Below are positions 41,509-49,982 of a stretch of 62,165 nucleotides of DNA, one piece after another. Location of the stretch: NCBI RefSeq assembly GCF_028679125.1, contig NZ_JAJRCG010000015.1:1-62165 (forward strand). Direction: 5' to 3'. A program made the position numbers and the translations under genes. Origin of the DNA: Methanoregula sp. GTDB taxonomy: Archaea; Halobacteriota; Methanomicrobia; Methanomicrobiales; Methanospirillaceae. Numbering within the stretch: position 1 is the stretch's first letter; each line of letters begins with the position of its first letter. The notes beneath the pieces are model-generated. The model had not been told where the DNA came from. It was given only the letters and a program-made list of their open reading frames with translations, and made no database searches.

Positions 41509-42849
41509 CTACCGGTTTCTCCGGAATGCCGCCGCAGCAGCAACAAAACGCCGGCAGAAGGCATCGCTGAAATACGCGTGGGTGTACGCCCCGAGGGCGT
41601 TCTGTTCCGTGAGCCCGTCGTTCCCGCCCTGGATACCTTTCCCCTGGGTGAGCCGGATCGCAAACCGTGCATCCGGATCGCACTCGGCCCGGGAGTAATG
41701 GAACTCGTGCCCTCGGATGGATGCTGAACCTGCCCAGCCACCCTGACGGCCGGTAAAATTCCCTTTCACATAACCCAGGGCCTGGATCTTTTTTGTCATC
41801 TCAACACGGGCGGGCAGCACACCGGCCATCCGGTACTCGCGATCGATCGAGACCGACCCGCACAGGTACATAAGCCCCCCGCACTCGCCATAGACCGGCA
41901 TGCCCTTGTCTGCCAGGTCATGTATGGCATGCCGGCACCGCGAATCCTCGAGGTTCTGCGCATACAGTTCCGGATAGCCCCCGCCAAGGTAGAGGGCATC
42001 CACTTCAGGAAGTGTGTCCTCCATGGGAGAGAAGAACCGGATCTCCGCACCGGCCCGGGCAAGACGATCAAGATTGTCCTGATAGTAAAAGCAGAACGCA
42101 TTGTCGCGGGCCACGCCAATAACCACCCGTTCGTCGCCACCGGGGGTTTTCCCGGCCGGGGGGACTGCCAGGGGCGGAGCACTCCGGGCCACATCCAGGA
42201 TCCTGTCGAGATCACACGATTCGCGAACTACCGGACCATACGACTTCATCCCGTCGGATTCGTGCGCCATGACAAGCCCGAGATGACGGCTCCGTACCTC
42301 CGGTCCCTGCTGGCGGGGAATCCACCCGAGGGCAGGCACAAACTCCTCGGTCGCAATCATCTCGCGGTGCTTCACCGACGCAATCCGGTTGAATAGGATG
42401 CCGGCGATCCTGATGCGGGAATCGAAGGTCTGAAAACCGCAAACCACCGCGTGGACACTCCGGGCTGCTGCACGTGCGTCCACAACCAGGAGAACCGGGG
42501 CCTGGAGGAGCCGTGCCACATGGGCGGTGCTGCTGAAATCGGTACCATTGATCCCGTCAAAGAGGCCCATCGCCCCTTCGATGACCGCGATATCCGCACC
42601 GGCGGAGGCAGAGGCAAACGTCCCAAGGACGCCGGATTCTCCCATCATAAAGGGATCGAGATTGCGGGAGGTCCTCCCGCAGGTAACCGAATGATGGGTA
42701 GGATCGATAAAGTCCGGGCCGGTCTTGAACGGCTGGACACGGAGCCCGCGTTCCGTGAGCGCCGCCATCAGGCCGCTGGCTATGGAAGTCTTTCCGCAGC
42801 CGCTGTTGGTTCCCGCGATAACGATCCGGGGGAGCGTCACCGTTTCCAT
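41509..42849 (-). CDS. cbiA: cobyrinate or Ni-sirohydrochlorin a,c-diamide synthase
   Basis: This 446-residue amidotransferase starts at the ATG at 42849. The N-terminal ATPase has NSGCGKTSIASGLMAAL (P-loop, residues 13-29) and FKTGPDFIDPTHH. The C-terminal glutaminase-like half has GMPVYGECGGLMYL with the catalytic Cys and ends GAYTHAYFSDAF with the histidine. CbiA and CfbB belong to one family, and CfbB amidates nickel-sirohydrochlorin on the way to coenzyme F430. The cobalt transport genes directly upstream favour a corrinoid role, but both are possible in a methanogen. It is co-oriented with cbiO at 87 bases. Confidence 0.85.
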   Translation of the reverse strand: METVTLPRIVIAGTNSGCGKTSIASGLMAALTERGLRVQPFKTGPDFIDPTHHSVTCGRTSRNLDPFMMGESGVLGTFASASAGADIAVIEGAMGLFDGINGTDFSSTAHVARLLQAPVLLVVDARAAARSVHAVVCGFQTFDSRIRIAGILFNRIASVKHREMIATEEFVPALGWIPRQQGPEVRSRHLGLVMAHESDGMKSYGPVVRESCDLDRILDVARSAPPLAVPPAGKTPGGDERVVIGVARDNAFCFYYQDNLDRLARAGAEIRFFSPMEDTLPEVDALYLGGGYPELYAQNLEDSRCRHAIHDLADKGMPVYGECGGLMYLCGSVSIDREYRMAGVLPARVEMTKKIQALGYVKGNFTGRQGGWAGSASIRGHEFHYSRAECDPDARFAIRLTQGKGIQGGNDGLTEQNALGAYTHAYFSDAFCRRFVAAAAAFRRNR

Positions 42850-42936
42850 CAGGGAGTCCTCCCCCATAACAGGCAGAGGATCAGGGCAGGAGGACGGATC
42901 GTCCCTGCCGCACATAATCCCGGGGATTTGACCTTA

Positions 42937-44157
42937 TCACAGGGTACCATGCTGACCTCCGTGTTCATCTCCAGGAACGGGAGACTGATCAGAGAAATCC
43001 AGGCTGGCTACGCTGATAGTGTTACCGCTCTCTTTGCAGTACGTTTCCACCCGCACGGCAACCCGGCTGACCATACTGCCCGTTGTCAGGATCAGCGAGT
43101 CCTGCCCCCGCAGGGCCCGGAGAATGCACTTGTCGATCACGCCGTACGTGAACTCCAGCGCAATCTGTTCCTGTGCTGCACATTGTTTCGCCCGGGTCCC
43201 CATCGCCCCGGCAACAATGCCGGGCCGGGCCTGTACCCATGCAGGGATTGTGCCCGCAGTGATCCCATCGACATTGCAGACCGTGATGGTGCCGGGCTCC
43301 GGGTGGCAGCAGGATCCCCGGGCATGGTGTTGTTCGATGATGTGGACCATGTCGAGAACGCTCCGTGGCTTCCGTTCCGGGATTGTGAACCCCCGCTTCG
43401 CAAGTTCTGCCGAGAGTTCGAGGAGCGTCGGGACCGAGAGGTGGGCCATGCGGACAAACAACGTGTTCCCGAACGCAACATCCGGCACATCCTCCTTGAT
43501 GATCTGGCCGTCCGCGAGAAGGATCGCCCGGTCTGCCCACGGGTAGGCGAGCTCGACATCGTGCGTGGAGATGACAATCGTCTTGCCGTCATGGTTCAGC
43601 TCGTCGAGGAGTTCCATCAGGTCCTCCGAGCCGGACGGGTCGAGTCCGCTGGTCGGTTCGTCAAAGACCAGCACATCCGGGTCCATCGCAAGCACCCCGG
43701 CGATTGCGACCCGCTTCTTCTCCCCGCCCGAGAGCTGGTGGGGCGGGCGGCGTTCGAAACCCACGAGGCCCACGTGACGGAGGGCGGTGGCAACCGCCTC
43801 TCTGACCTCAGCCTCGCTGTACCCGAGGTTGGTAGGCCCGAACGCTACGTCCTGGTACACGGTCGGGGCGATGATCTGGCGGTCCGGATTCTGGAGCACG
43901 AACCCGACTTTTCTCCGGATCCGGCGAAGGGAGGCCGTATCGTACTGCATCGGGACGTTGTCAAAGAGCATCATTCCCGAATCAGGACGGATCATGCCGT
44001 TGAACATCTGGAGGAGCGTGGACTTCCCGGCGCCGTTCGGGCCAACGAGCGCGATCTTCTCGCCCCGCCGGAAATGGAAACTGATGCCACAGATGGCCTC
44101 CCGGCCCCGGGGGTAGCGGTACCGGACATCCCGTGCTTCAAGAACAATGTGACTCAT
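42937..44157 (-). CDS. cbiO: cobalt transporter ATPase with a C-terminal extension
   Basis: This 406-residue protein has a standard CbiO ABC domain in residues 1-275: Walker A GPNGAGKSTL, Q-loop VGFVLQNPDRQI, signature LSGGEKKRVAIAGVLAM, Walker B VLVFDEPTSGLDP and the switch STHDVELA. Residues 280-406 form an added region with HHARGSCCHPEP, then GTIPAWVQARPGIVAGAMG and ILTTGSMVSRVAVRVETYC. The extension looks like a small alpha/beta domain that I cannot name. It may bind metal or a corrinoid. It follows cbiQ by 9 bases. Confidence 0.88.
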   Translation of the reverse strand: MSHIVLEARDVRYRYPRGREAICGISFHFRRGEKIALVGPNGAGKSTLLQMFNGMIRPDSGMMLFDNVPMQYDTASLRRIRRKVGFVLQNPDRQIIAPTVYQDVAFGPTNLGYSEAEVREAVATALRHVGLVGFERRPPHQLSGGEKKRVAIAGVLAMDPDVLVFDEPTSGLDPSGSEDLMELLDELNHDGKTIVISTHDVELAYPWADRAILLADGQIIKEDVPDVAFGNTLFVRMAHLSVPTLLELSAELAKRGFTIPERKPRSVLDMVHIIEQHHARGSCCHPEPGTITVCNVDGITAGTIPAWVQARPGIVAGAMGTRAKQCAAQEQIALEFTYGVIDKCILRALRGQDSLILTTGSMVSRVAVRVETYCKESGNTISVASLDFSDQSPVPGDEHGGQHGTL

Positions 44158-44166
44158 GATACCTCC

Positions 44167-44955
44167 CTACAACAACGTCATTCCCTGCGATGCGACAACC
44201 GCCACCGATCCCGCGAGCAGGAAGAGGGAAAGGGCTGCAAGTGGCCGGAGTTCAACCGGGCGGTTCTCGCCAAGGAGGGCAAACTTCCCGTTATAGCACC
44301 GGGCATCCATGGCCCGGATCAGGTCGTCCCCGGCATCCCAACTGGCAATGAAGGATGCCCCGCACATCATGGCAAAGGTGTTGATCGACTCGCGCCAGCC
44401 CGAGTACCCGAGGCGCATCACCTGGGCATTGTGGATCTGCCGCACCTGGTCCATGAGGAAGAAGATCGTCCGGTAGATGATCATCGCAAGGTCGATCACG
44501 AAATCAGGGATTTTGCATTTCCGCATCACCACGAAGAGATCGGTCATCGGGGTGGTCAGGGCAATGAAGAGGAGGGCGGACATGCCCCCGATCACCCGGC
44601 AGAGGATGAAGAAACCGGTATTGATACTTTCGCGGGAGATGGAGAGCGAGAGGAACGGGAGGGGATCCCAGCTCCAGAATACGTGCTCCCCTCCGGAGAT
44701 GAGCACAATGACAACGGCGCTCATCAGGGCGAACCAGAGCGGGACAAGGAAGAGTTCCGCGTAGGTCCGGATATCCACCCGGGCGAGGAAGAGGACTGCT
44801 GCTGAAAGGACCAGGGCAATGAAGAGCGGACTGGCGTACCCGGTCGAGAGGAGGCAGAGGACGATGGCAGCAAGGCCGGCTGCCAGCTTCACCCAGGTAT
44901 TGACCTCGCGCAGGCCGTTCTTCTGCGCAACGTCCTCCAGCAGTTCCTCAAACAT
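44167..44955 (-). CDS. cbiQ: cobalt transporter membrane subunit
   Basis: This 262-residue membrane protein has five to six helices and the CbiQ/EcfT coupling motifs near MRKCKIPDFVIDLAMIIYR and AQVMRLGYSGWRESI. It links the ATPase CbiO to the substrate-capturing CbiMN. It sits 6 bases after cbiN and precedes cbiO, as in standard cbiMNQO operons. Confidence 0.9.
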   Translation of the reverse strand: MFEELLEDVAQKNGLREVNTWVKLAAGLAAIVLCLLSTGYASPLFIALVLSAAVLFLARVDIRTYAELFLVPLWFALMSAVVIVLISGGEHVFWSWDPLPFLSLSISRESINTGFFILCRVIGGMSALLFIALTTPMTDLFVVMRKCKIPDFVIDLAMIIYRTIFFLMDQVRQIHNAQVMRLGYSGWRESINTFAMMCGASFIASWDAGDDLIRAMDARCYNGKFALLGENRPVELRPLAALSLFLLAGSVAVVASQGMTLL

Positions 44956-44961
44956 GGATCA

Positions 44962-45282
44962 TCAGTTGGACTTTGCCTCGGTTAGGCTTTTCTTCTGTCC
45001 CAGCCAGTAGCCGAAGACACCGCCAACAAAGATGCCGCCTATCGCTGACTGGAGGGCGAAGAGGCAGGCCTCGATCTCACCGCTCGGGGGCTGCCACTGG
45101 GGGATGAGCGGTGCGAAACTCTCCACCGGTTTTCCGGACAATTCCGCGATCAGCCCGGATCCCACATTGTCGGAACCGGCAAACTCTGCGCCGGTCATGG
45201 TCGAGCTGGTGTAGAGGAACACCCCGCAGAAGGCGAGGATCGCAACAGCCGCCAGGATCTCAAGCCGGTAATTCTTTGCCAT
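44962..45282 (-). CDS. cbiN: cobalt transporter accessory subunit
   Basis: This 106-residue protein has an N-terminal membrane helix, an extracytoplasmic loop with GAEFAGSDNVGSGLIAEL and a second helix near residues 80-95 (SAIGGIFVGGVFGYWLG). This is the CbiN plan. The conserved loop between the two helices is the part known to interact with CbiM. The start overlaps the cbiM stop (TGATG). Confidence 0.9.
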   Translation of the reverse strand: MAKNYRLEILAAVAILAFCGVFLYTSSTMTGAEFAGSDNVGSGLIAELSGKPVESFAPLIPQWQPPSGEIEACLFALQSAIGGIFVGGVFGYWLGQKKSLTEAKSN

Positions 45283-45974
45283 CAGGCTTCCCCCCGGGCT
45301 TTATTGATCTGCGCCTCCGAGAAGACCTTCATCCGTATGAGGATGTCGGGCTTGAGGGCCACGATGTACTTGAAGACCAGGGCCAGCACAACACCCTCGA
45401 CGATTGCGAGAGGCACCTGCGTGAGCGCAAAGATGGCCATGAACATGAAAAACGAGCTCGCAAATCCGCCGACCTGTGCCGGGTAGGCAAGCGCCAGCTC
45501 AAATGAGGTCACAACGTACGTGAACATGTCCGCAAGGGCTGTTGCAAGGAAGACCGTGAGGTAGATATTGACCGACGTGTCTTTCAGCAGCCGGTAAATC
45601 GTGTACCCGACCAGGGGACCGACAATGCCCATCGAGACGATGTTTGCCCCGAGCACAGAGAGGCCGCCGTGGGCAAGGAAGAGACTCTGGAAGAGGAGGA
45701 CAATCGCGCAGATCACCGAGGTGATCCACGGCCCGAAACAGATGGCAGAGAGGCCGGTGCCGGTCGGGTGGGAGCAGCTCCCGGTGACCGAGGGGAGTTT
45801 CAGGGATGAGAGGATGAAGATGAACCCCCCCGTCACCCCGAGCAGGGGCAGTGCCTCGCGATCTGCTTCCATCACTTTTTTCAGACGCCATACACCATAC
45901 GCCAGGCAGGGCAGCGCAACGAGCCACCAGACAACGCACCACTGCCAGGGCAGGAATCCTTCCATGATATGCAT
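45282..45974 (-). CDS. cbiM: cobalt transporter substrate-capture subunit
   Basis: CbiM has 230 residues from the ATG at 45974. The N-terminal MHIMEGFLPWQWCVVWW is the conserved metal-binding start, in which the free amino end and His2 help coordinate the metal, so the start is fixed by function. Later motifs are SHPTGTG-like SCSHPTGTGLSAICFGPW and HGGLSVLGANIVSMGIVGP. Sequence upstream of 45974 is promoter DNA with a palindromic operator. Confidence 0.92.
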   Translation of the reverse strand: MHIMEGFLPWQWCVVWWLVALPCLAYGVWRLKKVMEADREALPLLGVTGGFIFILSSLKLPSVTGSCSHPTGTGLSAICFGPWITSVICAIVLLFQSLFLAHGGLSVLGANIVSMGIVGPLVGYTIYRLLKDTSVNIYLTVFLATALADMFTYVVTSFELALAYPAQVGGFASSFFMFMAIFALTQVPLAIVEGVVLALVFKYIVALKPDILIRMKVFSEAQINKARGEA

Positions 45975-45990
45975 GATACTCAGGATCAAT

Positions 45991-46009
45991 TTTACTTGCC
46001 TTAAGTAAA
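45991..46009. promoter_or_regulatory. palindromic operator of the cbiMNQO operon
   Basis: TTTACTT-GCCTT-AAGTAAA has perfect 7-base arms. It lies 17 bases upstream of cbiM. A TATA-like CTTTATATAG on the minus strand lies at 46034-46043, about 25 bases further upstream, so the palindrome covers the expected transcription start. It may bind a Ni/Co regulator. NikR is encoded at 56414. Confidence 0.6.
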
Positions 46010-46147
46010 TAAAATTTGCTTTGTGTGAGCGGGGGACTATATAAAGAACGATCCGAAAGGGACAATCAATCCCAGGGTGCGGCAGAAGGTAGTCACCGTT
46101 TGCCGAAGTCCCACCCATTATATCCCGCTCGTGCAAACCTGATCAGC

Positions 46148-47350
46148 ATGAAGCATGCACCGGCCGGCGCGGGAACGATCCCGCCGGCACAATCCCCGGG
46201 AGCGTTCTTTTCCACCCACCCGTCCCGGGCCGACACCTTTACTGAATCGGTGATCCGGGAGATGACCCGGCTCGCGCTGAAGCACGATGCGATCAACCTT
46301 GCGCAGGGATTTCCTGACTTTCCCTGTCCCCCGGAACTCAAGCTTGCAGCCTGCGAAGCGCTGAATGATGATATTAACCAGTATGCGATCACGTGGGGCG
46401 CAAAGGATCTCCGCGAAGCACTCTCACAGCGGGTGAAGAAGTTCAATGCCATGCAGTTCGATCCCGAGACAGAGATCACGGTCACCTGCGGGTCGACCGA
46501 GGCGATGATGGCCTCGATGCTCGCGATCATCCAGCCAGGCGACGAGGTTGTGGTGCCTGAACCATTTTATGAAAATTATGGCCCGGATGCACAGATCTCC
46601 GGGGCATCACCGAAATTTGTCCCGCTCGCGGACGACTTCTCCATTGACGAAGAGGCGTGGAAGGCAGCATTCTCGAAGAAGACCCGGGCGATCATCCTCA
46701 ATACTCCTAATAACCCGACCGGGAAGATCTTCACGAAAAAGGAACTCTCGTTTATCGCGGATCTCTGTATCGAGCACAACGCTGTCGCGATCACGGACGA
46801 GATCTACGAGCATATCGTGTATGACGGGCACAGGCACATCTCGCTCGGCTCGCTGCCGGGCATGGAAGACCGGACCATCACCATCGGCAGTTTCTCGAAG
46901 ACCTACAGCGTCACCGGGTGGCGGGTCGGCTATGCCCTCGCGGATGCCGCCCTGACAAGCCGCATCCGGAAGATCCACGACTTCCTCACGGTCGGCGCCC
47001 CGGCTCCCCTCCAGCGGGCCTGCGTTGCGGCACTTCAACTCCCCGAATCATATTACAAAGAGCTGGCCGTTGAGTACGACCGCAAGCGGCAGATCCTCTA
47101 CAAAGGACTGAAGAAGGCCGGGTTTGCCTGCGATCTCCCTGAAGGTGCTTATTACATGTTCACGGACATCAGCTCGTTTGGCATGAGCGACACGGCATTC
47201 GCCCGCCATCTCGTGGAGACGGCAGGCGTTGCCGCGGTCCCGGGCAGCTCGTTCTACCACACGGGAGGGGAGACGAAACTCCGGTTCACGTTCTCCAAGA
47301 AGGACGAGACGCTGACAGAAGCGTGCAGGCGGCTGGAGAGACTTACCTGA
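46148..47350 (+). CDS. class I PLP aminotransferase
   Basis: This 400-residue enzyme starts at the ATG at 46148. Class I motifs are INLAQGFPDFPCP, ILNTPNNPTGKIF and ITDEIYEHIVYDG, and the PLP lysine is in IGSFSKTYSVTGWRVGYA. The sequence is nearest to the aspartate or methionine/kynurenine aminotransferase group, so the amino donor cannot be fixed. Transamination of cysteate to sulfopyruvate, needed for coenzyme M, can be carried out by aspartate aminotransferases, which makes it a candidate. A TATA-like CATTATATCC at about 46115 sits 30 bases upstream, so the mRNA has a very short leader. Confidence 0.87.
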   Translation: MKHAPAGAGTIPPAQSPGAFFSTHPSRADTFTESVIREMTRLALKHDAINLAQGFPDFPCPPELKLAACEALNDDINQYAITWGAKDLREALSQRVKKFNAMQFDPETEITVTCGSTEAMMASMLAIIQPGDEVVVPEPFYENYGPDAQISGASPKFVPLADDFSIDEEAWKAAFSKKTRAIILNTPNNPTGKIFTKKELSFIADLCIEHNAVAITDEIYEHIVYDGHRHISLGSLPGMEDRTITIGSFSKTYSVTGWRVGYALADAALTSRIRKIHDFLTVGAPAPLQRACVAALQLPESYYKELAVEYDRKRQILYKGLKKAGFACDLPEGAYYMFTDISSFGMSDTAFARHLVETAGVAAVPGSSFYHTGGETKLRFTFSKKDETLTEACRRLERLT

Positions 47351-47413
47351 TCCGCCATGAACGGATGTATACCCTGCTATTCTTTTTTCGCGAACTCTGC
47401 CGGTATTGCAGGG

Positions 47414-49765
47414 TCAGTCGTAGTTCCTGAACAGGGCAGGGTTCTGGCGCCGTATCCACCATCGTCGGATAAGCCAGATTGCCATGATCAGGATCACGAG
47501 CACGACCACCCATACAAGAATAGTCACGAACGGAAGACCTTCGGACGGGAAGAAGACCAGCATGATTGATGATTGTGCCGGAGTTACTACGGGCAGAGAT
47601 AGTGCAGGGATTGTGGTCGTCGATACGGCCTTGACGAGGGGACGGGTCGGGTAGACTGATGAAGTACCTGATGCAGCATTGCTAGCAGCAGAGGGTACTT
47701 CAGTTACCGGCACTGTCGGCACATGAGTCACCAATCTTCCGACGGCCCCGTTCTTCTTTTCAGCAACAGCGAAATACGAGAATCCCGGTGTTGTCGCGAT
47801 ATACCCGTAGGACCTGGCGGATGTCTGGTCCAGCCTTGTTGGCAATTCGACCCACTGGTTGTTCGTGTACCGGAGCATCACCACATTCTCTGGTGCCACA
47901 TGATGGGCTTCCAGCCAGGATTTGTCTACGGAGAAGGCGATCTCTGCATGATCTATTGCATCCGGACTGATCCAGTTCACCGTGATACTATGATAGCCGG
48001 CAACTGCCCGATCATTCAGCTGGAGTGCCGGGCCGGGGGCAGCTGATCGCAGGATACATTCCACCTGCCCGATAGCACGAGCCGGGGTGAGGGTGACTGC
48101 CTGGATGGTGATCCTGTCTGACGCTCCGGATGTGAAGGTGAATGCCACGGGCTGGCCGGTCGGCGCTCCAGGACTGATGAGAACCTGCGGTGCCCCGGCA
48201 GAGGAACTGTCGGAACTGCCGCTGTCAACCCCCGACATGGCAGTATCCGTTGATGTAAGTGATTTCACCTGCAGGGAGAAGGATCCGGTCGCACCGGAAA
48301 CGGCTGAACCGGATACATCCGCGCCGGCAAGACTGACAGTATACAGCCCGGGAGGTAACCGTGAGGTAATTTCTGCCCCAAACTCAAAGAGCGAGTTATA
48401 TTTCTGGTACGGGTTCCATGAACCGGGATAATTATTGTAGTACCGGGACAGGTTGACTGCATGCGTTGTGGTGGATACCGTATTGCCATACGCATCCGTG
48501 ATCGTGCAGGTCAGGTTGGCGATCCGGTTATCGAAGGAGTACCAATAGGGAGTGGACGTTGACGAGACGGTGGCTGCAATTGGTTTTGTCACACCGTAGA
48601 TCGTGAAATACTGGCCTTCGTTCATGCTGATCGTTCCCGAGAGATCGGTATAGACCCATTTCGAAACCGTATCATTGGGATCATAGAGATTCTCGTAACT
48701 CGAGGCGGTGGCATTCCGCACATCAACCCGGGTGAGGCCGAGCCGGGTACTCCCGCTGAACTGCTTGAGCGTTGAGGTCATTTCTTGGGAAGTACCACCG
48801 GAATCCCTGTACGTGAGCACCGGTTCTCCATTCGAATAATAAAGGAACGTCGTGTTCACCCCGTCTTCCAAGCCGAATTTCAGGATTGGGGCGAGTTCGA
48901 CGCAATAGGTCGTGCTGGCACTGTTGAGGTTATAGATGAACATCGTGTTGTTTGACACCGCAACGGTATCCTTTGTCGTGCCGTAGAGATCATTCACGCT
49001 CTCAATCCCGTTGTTCGGGGCTGAAAGTTTTTTGAAATTGGACCAGTTGCCGTTCCCGCCATCAAAATAACCGGGGAACGCGTCGTAGTAGGTCCGGAGG
49101 CCGTGCTCGATTGCATATGAGGTTCGCACGTTCTTGTTCGATGTGGGACGGTTGGTCCCGAATGCGGTATCGGTGATCCCGAAATGGATGGATTTCGTCA
49201 CGGTCTGGCCGGAAAATTCTCCCGAGAGCCCGATAACTTTGATCCGGTAATCCCCGTCGGTGATATTCTGGAGTTTTACCCCGTTGCTGCCCTTGTAAGT
49301 GGTATTGTAATCCTGCGTCACCCCTCCCTGGATGAGTCCTGCATAATAGGAGTGGGTGACCACGACCTTGTTGTTAGGGTCATTGAGACCTCCTCCACCC
49401 GTGTCGGTCTTGATGATATCCGGGACATATCCCCCTTTAACGGTTGATCCGTCCACAAATGACCAGTCAATCTGGCTCGCGTTGGTCACCAGGGTGACAG
49501 GATCGACATGGCTCCGGACAGCCCGCACGGGAGATCCGCTGCATGTATCCCCGGTGCAGGCGCTCTCCTGGTAGAGTTCAATACTGAAATCCCCTGGACT
49601 TACTGCCACGGGAGAAAAGACACCGTACACATAGAAATCCCTCATTTCGGCAAACGAGGTCTCGTTCGCGCTCGGCTGGGTGATGACAAGCGATGTTGCT
49701 GCATCGGCAACAGGAACAGATGACAGAAGTGCGATCAGGATGAGTGCAGCAAGGACATCCCGCAT
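47414..49765 (-). CDS. large surface protein with C-terminal membrane anchor
   Basis: This 783-residue protein has a signal peptide (residues 1-22), a long beta-rich extracellular region with many N-glycosylation sequons, and a Ser/Gly-rich linker around residue 530. A module near residues 625-680 resembles the PGF-pre-PGF domain of archaeal surface proteins (ISPDAIDHAEIAFSVDKSWL, then TPGFSYFAV). A Thr/Pro-rich stalk leads to a membrane helix (about 743-765) and a basic tail (RRWWIRRQ). It is a plausible S-layer-like or adhesin protein. It is divergent from the PEGA protein across a promoter gap. Confidence 0.75.
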   Translation of the reverse strand: MRDVLAALILIALLSSVPVADAATSLVITQPSANETSFAEMRDFYVYGVFSPVAVSPGDFSIELYQESACTGDTCSGSPVRAVRSHVDPVTLVTNASQIDWSFVDGSTVKGGYVPDIIKTDTGGGGLNDPNNKVVVTHSYYAGLIQGGVTQDYNTTYKGSNGVKLQNITDGDYRIKVIGLSGEFSGQTVTKSIHFGITDTAFGTNRPTSNKNVRTSYAIEHGLRTYYDAFPGYFDGGNGNWSNFKKLSAPNNGIESVNDLYGTTKDTVAVSNNTMFIYNLNSASTTYCVELAPILKFGLEDGVNTTFLYYSNGEPVLTYRDSGGTSQEMTSTLKQFSGSTRLGLTRVDVRNATASSYENLYDPNDTVSKWVYTDLSGTISMNEGQYFTIYGVTKPIAATVSSTSTPYWYSFDNRIANLTCTITDAYGNTVSTTTHAVNLSRYYNNYPGSWNPYQKYNSLFEFGAEITSRLPPGLYTVSLAGADVSGSAVSGATGSFSLQVKSLTSTDTAMSGVDSGSSDSSSAGAPQVLISPGAPTGQPVAFTFTSGASDRITIQAVTLTPARAIGQVECILRSAAPGPALQLNDRAVAGYHSITVNWISPDAIDHAEIAFSVDKSWLEAHHVAPENVVMLRYTNNQWVELPTRLDQTSARSYGYIATTPGFSYFAVAEKKNGAVGRLVTHVPTVPVTEVPSAASNAASGTSSVYPTRPLVKAVSTTTIPALSLPVVTPAQSSIMLVFFPSEGLPFVTILVWVVVLVILIMAIWLIRRWWIRRQNPALFRNYD

Positions 49766-49890
49766 AGATAGGAGTGCTATGGGCCATATTTAATAATTAT
49801 GGTGGATTCAGGAGAGGTGCCCCCGGTACATTCCTGTCAAAAGCCACAAAATTCCCTGGTTTTCTTAAGATCAAAACGACATATTTTTGT

Positions 49891-49911
49891 TTAACATATA
49901 CAATATGTTAA
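49891..49911. promoter_or_regulatory. 9-bp palindrome in the promoter gap of the pilus operon
   Basis: TTAACATAT-ACA-ATATGTTAA is a perfect 9-base inverted repeat. A TATA-like CATATAAATAG follows at about 49944 toward the PEGA gene, so the site lies upstream of that promoter and could be an activator or repressor site. The opposite gene start is about 125 bases away. Confidence 0.55.
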
Positions 49912-49982
49912 CAATAATAGATGAACAAAATCATTTGTGCTGCATATAAATAGTAAATTTTTCTATACAAGATGGTACCTGC

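Noticed and set aside
42451..44805. A 784-residue open frame on the plus strand
   Set aside because: It is antisense to cbiO, cbiQ and cbiA, whose motifs are clear. Its length is a by-product of GC-rich codon use.
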